Below, one piece after another: positions 60,126-64,000 of a stretch of 64,000 nucleotides of DNA. The stretch is from an uncultured Alphaproteobacteria bacterium. GTDB taxonomy: Bacteria; Pseudomonadota; Alphaproteobacteria; Rs-D84. The notes beneath the pieces are model-generated. The model saw only the letters and a program-made list of their open reading frames with translations, ran no database searches and was not told the origin of the DNA. Both the position numbers and the translations under genes were made by a program. The DNA lies in assembly GCA_934276735.1 (NCBI GenBank), contig CAKQTG010000002.1, positions 366,938 to 430,937 on the forward strand, given 5' to 3'. Each line of letters starts with the position of its first letter. Positions within the stretch are counted from its first letter, which is position 1.

Positions 60126-62116
60126 AGAACAAATTACTGAACATAATCGGAATAATCGCGGTTGTCACCGCGGTTGTTATTGCACACTATTTAACAAAAA
60201 CAAAGGATGTAATTATGAACACTGGGATACGACCTGAAAATATGGATACAACTGTTCGTCCAGGCGACGATTTTTACGCGTATGCAACAAACGGTTGGCG
60301 GTCGGCGCACCCAATCCCAGACGACTATACACGATATGGTGTGTTTGATGTTTTGCACGATACCAACCTGGTGCGTGTGCGCGAAATCGCCGAAACAGAT
60401 ACCGGAAAAATCGGGACGCTGTATAAAATCGCAATGAATACAGAAAAACTAAACGCCGACGGCGTGCGCCCGGTCGCCGCCCAGATTGCAGAAATTGACG
60501 CGATAAAATCGCGCGACGAATTACCAGAATTTATTGGTCGTATGCACCAGATGACATCGGCATTTTGGGGCGACGGCGTTGCACTGGACGAAACAGACAG
60601 CACGCATTACCTGTATAACATTGGCCAGGGCGGACTGGGGCTGGCACGTGATTACTATTTTGACACAGACAAAAAAACAATCCAGATTCGCAAAAAGTAT
60701 CTGGAATTTATCGCGAAACAAATGAAAAACTTTGGCATTTCTGTGGACGCAAAAAAATTATACGATTTAGAATTACGTATGGCGCGGTCTTTTTACCCAA
60801 AGGAAAAATTGCGTGACCCACATGCGAACTATCACAAAATGACACTGGACGAAATCAAATCACGTTTCCCAGGATTTGATTGGGACGCATACTTGGCCGC
60901 GCGTGGCGCAACACGTGCGACGCAAATCAACATCGCCCAGCCCGAGGCAATCGCAGAATCAATCGCAATTATGAACGATACTGATTTGGATTTGATAAAG
61001 ACATATCTGAAATATCGCATTGTCAGTGCCGCAGACACATTACTGGACGACGCAACATACGATATATCATTTGATTTTTATAACCGCACAATGGCCGGTC
61101 AACCCACGCCAAAGCCACGCTGGAAACGCGCGGTCGCGATGCTGGACGGCACCCTGGGCGAAGAAATCGGCCACCTGTATGTGAAAAAATATTTTTCCGC
61201 AGACGCAAAAAAACGTATGCAAGAATTGGTGAAAAACCTGCAACGCGCATTGGGCGTGCGGATTGAAAACCTGGACTGGATGTCCGACGAAACTAAACGC
61301 CAGGCATTACAAAAACTGGACACGTTTCACGCAAAAATCGGATACCCGGACAAGTGGCGCGATTATTCTGAATTGCACATAGACCCGAACGCGTCACTGT
61401 GGGAAAATATGCTGATTGTATCAAAATTTGAAGATGATTTTTGGCTGAACAAAATCGGTCGCGAAAAAGACCCAACCCTGTGGTATATGAACGCACACGA
61501 AATCAACGCGTATTATGACCCATCTACGAACGAGATATGTTTTCCAGCCGGCATATTACAGTATCCGTTCTTTGATATGAACGCAGACGACGCATTTAAC
61601 TATGGCGCAATCGGCAGTATTATTGGTCACGAAATGACACACGGCTTTGATGATTCTGGTCGTCATTTTGATGCCAACGGTAACATGACCGACTGGTGGA
61701 CTGTGCGCGACGCCCAGGGATTTGAACAGCGTGCTGGCGTCCTGCGCACACAGTTTGATAAAATCGTAATTGCGCCCGGCGTGCACGCAAACGGCAAATT
61801 TACACTGGGCGAAAACCTGGCGGACTATGGTGGGATAACTGTATCATTTACCGCATATAAAAACTTTGGTCACGCAACTGGTGTTGCCAATGGATTCACC
61901 GCAGACCAACGTTTCTTTATCGCATACGCCGGCAGTTGGGCGCAAAACAGCCGCCCCGACGAAGACCTGCGCCTGACCAAGGTTGACGAACATTCCCTGG
62001 CGCGCAACCGCGTCAATGGTATATTGCCGAACATCGCAATGTGGTATGATGCATTTGGAATACAGCCCAGCGACGCATTATATATCGCCCCAGAAAAACG
62101 AATAAAGTTATGGTAA
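60122..62116 (+). CDS. M13-family zinc metallopeptidase (PepO/neprilysin type)
   Basis: 664 residues. One N-terminal membrane helix (IIGIIAVVTAVVIAHYL) and no cleavage site, so a periplasmic membrane-anchored enzyme. N-terminal M13 domain FYAYATNGW, then the gluzincin motif GHEMTHGFDDSG and GENLADYGG (third zinc ligand Glu). A conserved end NGILPNIAMWYDAF ... is typical. Cuts small peptides. Translationally coupled to hemW. Confidence 0.92.
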   Translation: MKNKLLNIIGIIAVVTAVVIAHYLTKTKDVIMNTGIRPENMDTTVRPGDDFYAYATNGWRSAHPIPDDYTRYGVFDVLHDTNLVRVREIAETDTGKIGTLYKIAMNTEKLNADGVRPVAAQIAEIDAIKSRDELPEFIGRMHQMTSAFWGDGVALDETDSTHYLYNIGQGGLGLARDYYFDTDKKTIQIRKKYLEFIAKQMKNFGISVDAKKLYDLELRMARSFYPKEKLRDPHANYHKMTLDEIKSRFPGFDWDAYLAARGATRATQINIAQPEAIAESIAIMNDTDLDLIKTYLKYRIVSAADTLLDDATYDISFDFYNRTMAGQPTPKPRWKRAVAMLDGTLGEEIGHLYVKKYFSADAKKRMQELVKNLQRALGVRIENLDWMSDETKRQALQKLDTFHAKIGYPDKWRDYSELHIDPNASLWENMLIVSKFEDDFWLNKIGREKDPTLWYMNAHEINAYYDPSTNEICFPAGILQYPFFDMNADDAFNYGAIGSIIGHEMTHGFDDSGRHFDANGNMTDWWTVRDAQGFEQRAGVLRTQFDKIVIAPGVHANGKFTLGENLADYGGITVSFTAYKNFGHATGVANGFTADQRFFIAYAGSWAQNSRPDEDLRLTKVDEHSLARNRVNGILPNIAMWYDAFGIQPSDALYIAPEKRIKLW

Positions 62117-62146
62117 AAAAATGTCCCGAAATGGGACGTTTTTTAT
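62117..62146. terminator. Intrinsic terminator, bidirectional
   Basis: GTCCC-GAAAT-GGGAC with A run on the left and TTTTTTATTT on the right, between convergent genes. Confidence 0.8.
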
Positions 62147-62472
62147 TTGTGTGATAAAATGTGCAAAATAACACTGATTATAAATATCAGCGTAATAACC
62201 CCCAGGATTATTTTCTGGCGACGGTGTCCAGCACCATCGTGACAATGTTCGCAATCACAATGACAATCGCGCACGACCAGCACCCACGACACCCCCAACA
62301 TTAACGCTGAAAATACGAACAGCCACGGTTCAATCCATTCTGGCAACACCGATGTGTGCGCGAATTCTGGCGCAACCAGTGACATAACCGACAACACGAT
62401 TGGCAACACACAGCAAAATAAATGCGGCACCAACGACGCGATTATTCCAATTTTAACAGCCTTGTTTTTCAT
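62143..62472 (-). CDS. MerC/MerT-like small membrane protein
   Basis: 109 residues. VKIGIIASLVPHLFCCVLPIVL contains a Cys-Cys pair in the first membrane helix, as in mercuric transport proteins. Two or three further helices follow, and a cytoplasmic Cys/His cluster CHCDCEHCHDGAGH could bind metal. AAAGGATTTGTT precedes the ATG. It may carry a metal ion, but lacks other mer genes around it. Starts 16 bases after the tRNA-Arg 3' end on the same strand. Confidence 0.65.
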   Translation of the reverse strand: MKNKAVKIGIIASLVPHLFCCVLPIVLSVMSLVAPEFAHTSVLPEWIEPWLFVFSALMLGVSWVLVVRDCHCDCEHCHDGAGHRRQKIILGVITLIFIISVILHILSHK

Positions 62473-62487
62473 AACAAATCCTTTGAT

Positions 62488-62563
62488 TGGCGTTCCCACC
62501 AGGACTCGAACCCGGATTTAATTCTTAGGAGGAATTCGTTCTATCCTGTTGAACTATGGGAAC
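62488..62563 (-). tRNA. tRNA-Arg (anticodon CCT)
   Basis: 76 bases with encoded CCA. Acceptor GTTCCCA / TGGGAAC, anticodon loop CCTCCTA gives CCT, T loop TTCGAGT. Decodes AGG, a codon rare in core genes here but used in the A+T-rich segment. Confidence 0.95.
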
Positions 62564-62655
62564 ATACCAGTTTTATTTTATTCCTTGGATTTTCATATTG
62601 CAAGTTGTAATAGTCGCGGGTATAATAGGCCCGACAAAAAACAGGAAGGGTAAAA

Positions 62656-62946
62656 ATGTCAACGGTAACAAGAAGTGATTTTGCCGCACGTTTGCGGGAA
62701 AAGTTTGGTCTAACCACGGCGGACGCGTATAAATTAGTTGATATTGTATTTGACGAAATACACGACGCACTGGTAAATGGCGAAGAAGTAAAATTTGCCG
62801 GATTCGGCAGTTTTAAAATTCTAACCAAGGCCCAGCGTATGGGTCGCAATCCCAAGACAGGGGAATCGGCGGTAATATCGGCACGACGCGTTGCGTCATT
62901 TCGCCCCAGCAACGAATTCAGACAACGGGTTGCAAAGCACCAATAA
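62656..62946 (+). CDS. ihfA: IHF alpha / HU-family DNA-bending protein
   Basis: 96 residues. VTRSDFAARLREKFGLT, DIVFDEIHDALVNGEEVKFAGFGSF, and the arm MGRNPKTGE, RRVASFRPS. IHF alpha is favoured over HU by FKILTKAQRMGRNPKTGE and the Arg at the arm. AGGAAGGG precedes the start. It bends DNA at integration and promoter sites. Confidence 0.87.
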   Translation: MSTVTRSDFAARLREKFGLTTADAYKLVDIVFDEIHDALVNGEEVKFAGFGSFKILTKAQRMGRNPKTGESAVISARRVASFRPSNEFRQRVAKHQ

Positions 62947-62948
62947 TT

Positions 62949-62977
62949 CCCACCGCCCCCCCCGGGCGGTGTTTTAT
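62949..62977 (+). terminator. Terminator of ihfA
   Basis: CACCGCCC ... GGGCGGTG stem with TTTTATTA tail, right after the stop codon. Confidence 0.85.
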
Positions 62978-63290
62978 TAGAGAGTGATGAAAAGTGAGTA
63001 AGTGACAGAGTGATATAGTGATATAGTTGGGTGCGCCGATGGCGCACTTGTTTTTGTCGTCGCGGGGTAAGTTCTCCTCCTGTGGAGGAGTCCCGCGCAG
63101 CGGGGAGGTGGTCTTTTTGTTGTCCCTGCGGGGCAATAGATACCGGCCTGCGCCGGTATGACGCTAGTGCGTGGTTGGGTGCCATATTTTACGAACATTG
63201 TCCGTGAAATAAAAACCATACCACCGCCTTTGTCATCCTGGGGCTTGACCCCAGGATCCAGGTCTGTGATGTTGCGAGCGGACGCGAGCA
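62978..63290. repeat. Repeat region with REP-like palindromes
   Basis: 310 bases without a gene. It has a GTGAGTAAGTGACAGAGTGA tract, GCGCCGATGGCGC, ATACCGGCCTGCGCCGGTAT (63140-63159), the shared GTGGTTGGG...CATATTTTACGAACATTGT cassette, and TCCTGGGGCTTGACCCCAGGA (63236-63256). Similar to the region after glyS. Confidence 0.75.
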
Positions 63291-63295
63291 CCTTG

Positions 63296-63604
63296 CTACA
63301 TCAATTGATACAGGTCCTCATATAAATCGCGCCACGTTGGATTGTGGCGTTCTATCAAATCCTTTTTCCACGCACGCAACCACCCCTTCAGACGCTTTTC
63401 ATGCCGAATTGCCTGGCGCGCATCGGCAAAACGCTCAAAATATACCAACTTGCATACTTCGTATTTACTGGTAAAGCCCGGCGTCAGATGATTTTTATGC
63501 TCGTATATTCGGCGTGGTAAATTACCCGTAACACCGACATACAGCGTCCCATTGCGGTCGCTGGCCAGAATATAAACGTAATAAAACCTTTGAATGCCAT
63601 ACAT
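63296..63604 (-). CDS. GIY-YIG nuclease-family protein
   Basis: 102 residues. YYVYILASDRNGTLYVGVTGNLPRR is the GIY-YIG core (here YVYIL...LYVGVT, with the Arg on the next helix), and RHEKRLKGWLRAWKKDLIE is the conserved K-R-K helix. Small single-domain forms (UPF0213) have no settled role. Start 63604 gives the standard length. Flanked on both sides by palindromic repeats, a frequent place for this family. Confidence 0.88.
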   Translation of the reverse strand: MYGIQRFYYVYILASDRNGTLYVGVTGNLPRRIYEHKNHLTPGFTSKYEVCKLVYFERFADARQAIRHEKRLKGWLRAWKKDLIERHNPTWRDLYEDLYQLM

Positions 63605-63641
63605 TGATTTAAGGAATTTGCTGCGCAAATAATTTTATACT

Positions 63642-63718
63642 ACCTGGATTCTGGGGTCAAGCCCCAGAATGACACCTATGAGAAAGTCCGCAACATAAAC
63701 TTGAACAATGTTTGTAAA
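63642..63718 (+). repeat. 77-base direct repeat, copy 1
   Basis: Identical to 63924-64000. It begins ACCTGGATTCTGGGGTCAAG, holds the palindrome TTCTGGGG-TCAAG-CCCCAGAA, and ends AACAATGTTTGTAAA. Confidence 0.93.
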
Positions 63719-63923
63719 TTGTGGCACCCAACCACACACTAGCGTCATACCGACGTAGGTCGGTATCCATTGTGTTCCCTTGGTATATCGTGATTTGGTG
63801 ATTAGTCCCCAATAATAAAATCTGCGATTGCGTGGGTATGGCTCGCGTTCGCTCGCACTGCATGGTCCCTATTCCTGCCTGCGCAGGAATAACAACAAGG
63901 TGCGCATACGCGCAAATCTATCC
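63719..63923. repeat. Intergenic repeats between the two 77-base copies
   Basis: It holds ACCGACGTAGGTCGGT (63749-63765), ATTCCTGCCTGCGCAGGAAT (63871-63890), and an inverted copy of the GTGTGGTTGGG cassette (about 63708-63738). A 68-codon minus-strand ORF is not credible. No gene. Confidence 0.65.
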
Positions 63924-64000
63924 ACCTGGATTCTGGGGTCAAGCCCCAGAATGACACCTATGAGAAAGTCCGCAACATAAACTTGAACAATGTTTGTAAA
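63924..64000 (+). repeat. 77-base direct repeat, copy 2
   Basis: Exact match to 63642-63718, reaching the window end, so the true repeat may be longer. Confidence 0.93.

Noticed and set aside
63657..63863. 68-codon minus-strand ORF
   Set aside because: Lies wholly in palindromic repeats.
1..64000. CRISPR array or rRNA operon
   Set aside because: No regularly spaced repeats and no rRNA-like sequence were seen.

Overview
The window looks like chromosomal DNA of a Gram-negative alphaproteobacterium living without oxygen. The protein families (short ProS, OlsB/PlsC ornithine-lipid pair, LptE-HolA order, ParC, CvpA, several outer-membrane barrels) suggest Alphaproteobacteria. The anaerobic ribonucleotide reductase with its activase, a 2[4Fe-4S] ferredoxin, L-lactate dehydrogenase and HemW suggest anaerobic, fermentative growth. 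The style (compact operons, exported repeat-linker barrels, many small orphans) resembles uncultured gut or host-associated lineages. That placement is inference; no rRNA is present.

Layout. 1-10.6 kb is housekeeping: partial parC, zapA with a coiled-coil partner, and an lptE-holA-map-radC operon, mixed with orphan exported or disordered proteins. 10.7-17.1 kb holds an AMP-forming acyl ligase, the nrdD / glycyl-radical / nrdG locus behind two NrdR boxes, ogt and a LysR regulator. 17.2-29.1 kb is an accessory, visibly more A+T-rich segment ending at the 3' end of a tRNA-Ser. It contains an HTH protein, a NERD protein, four decayed gene fragments (winged helix, nucleoside phosphorylase, GT9, serine recombinase), two copies of an AGGGAATT-type repeat, argS, a YegD-like Hsp70 ATPase and a tight operon (Nudix, B12-radical SAM, radical SAM/SPASM, adenosine-deaminase-like) facing a thymidylate-kinase-like gene. 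29.2-43.3 kb returns to core genes: lgt, BI-1, ferredoxin, glyS, barrels, trhP, tRNA-Thr, cvpA, a thioredoxin-like protein and ldh. 43.3-56 kb is a cell-surface region: licD with a cytidylyltransferase, olsB-plsC-proS, five overlapping glycosyltransferase genes, and a HAD-type gene broken by one in-frame stop. 56-64 kb has a lytic transglycosylase, a barrel, hemW-M13 peptidase, tRNA-Arg, ihfA, and a repeat-rich end with a GIY-YIG gene.

The two most interesting items are: (1) a class III ribonucleotide reductase whose glycyl-radical domain is encoded as its own 61-codon gene with a strong ribosome binding site; and (2) the Nudix / B12-radical SAM / SPASM / deaminase operon with a nearby 31-residue ORF, thymidylate-kinase-like gene and argS, which could be a small-molecule or peptide-modification pathway. 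Function calls are from reading sequence only; no database search was run.
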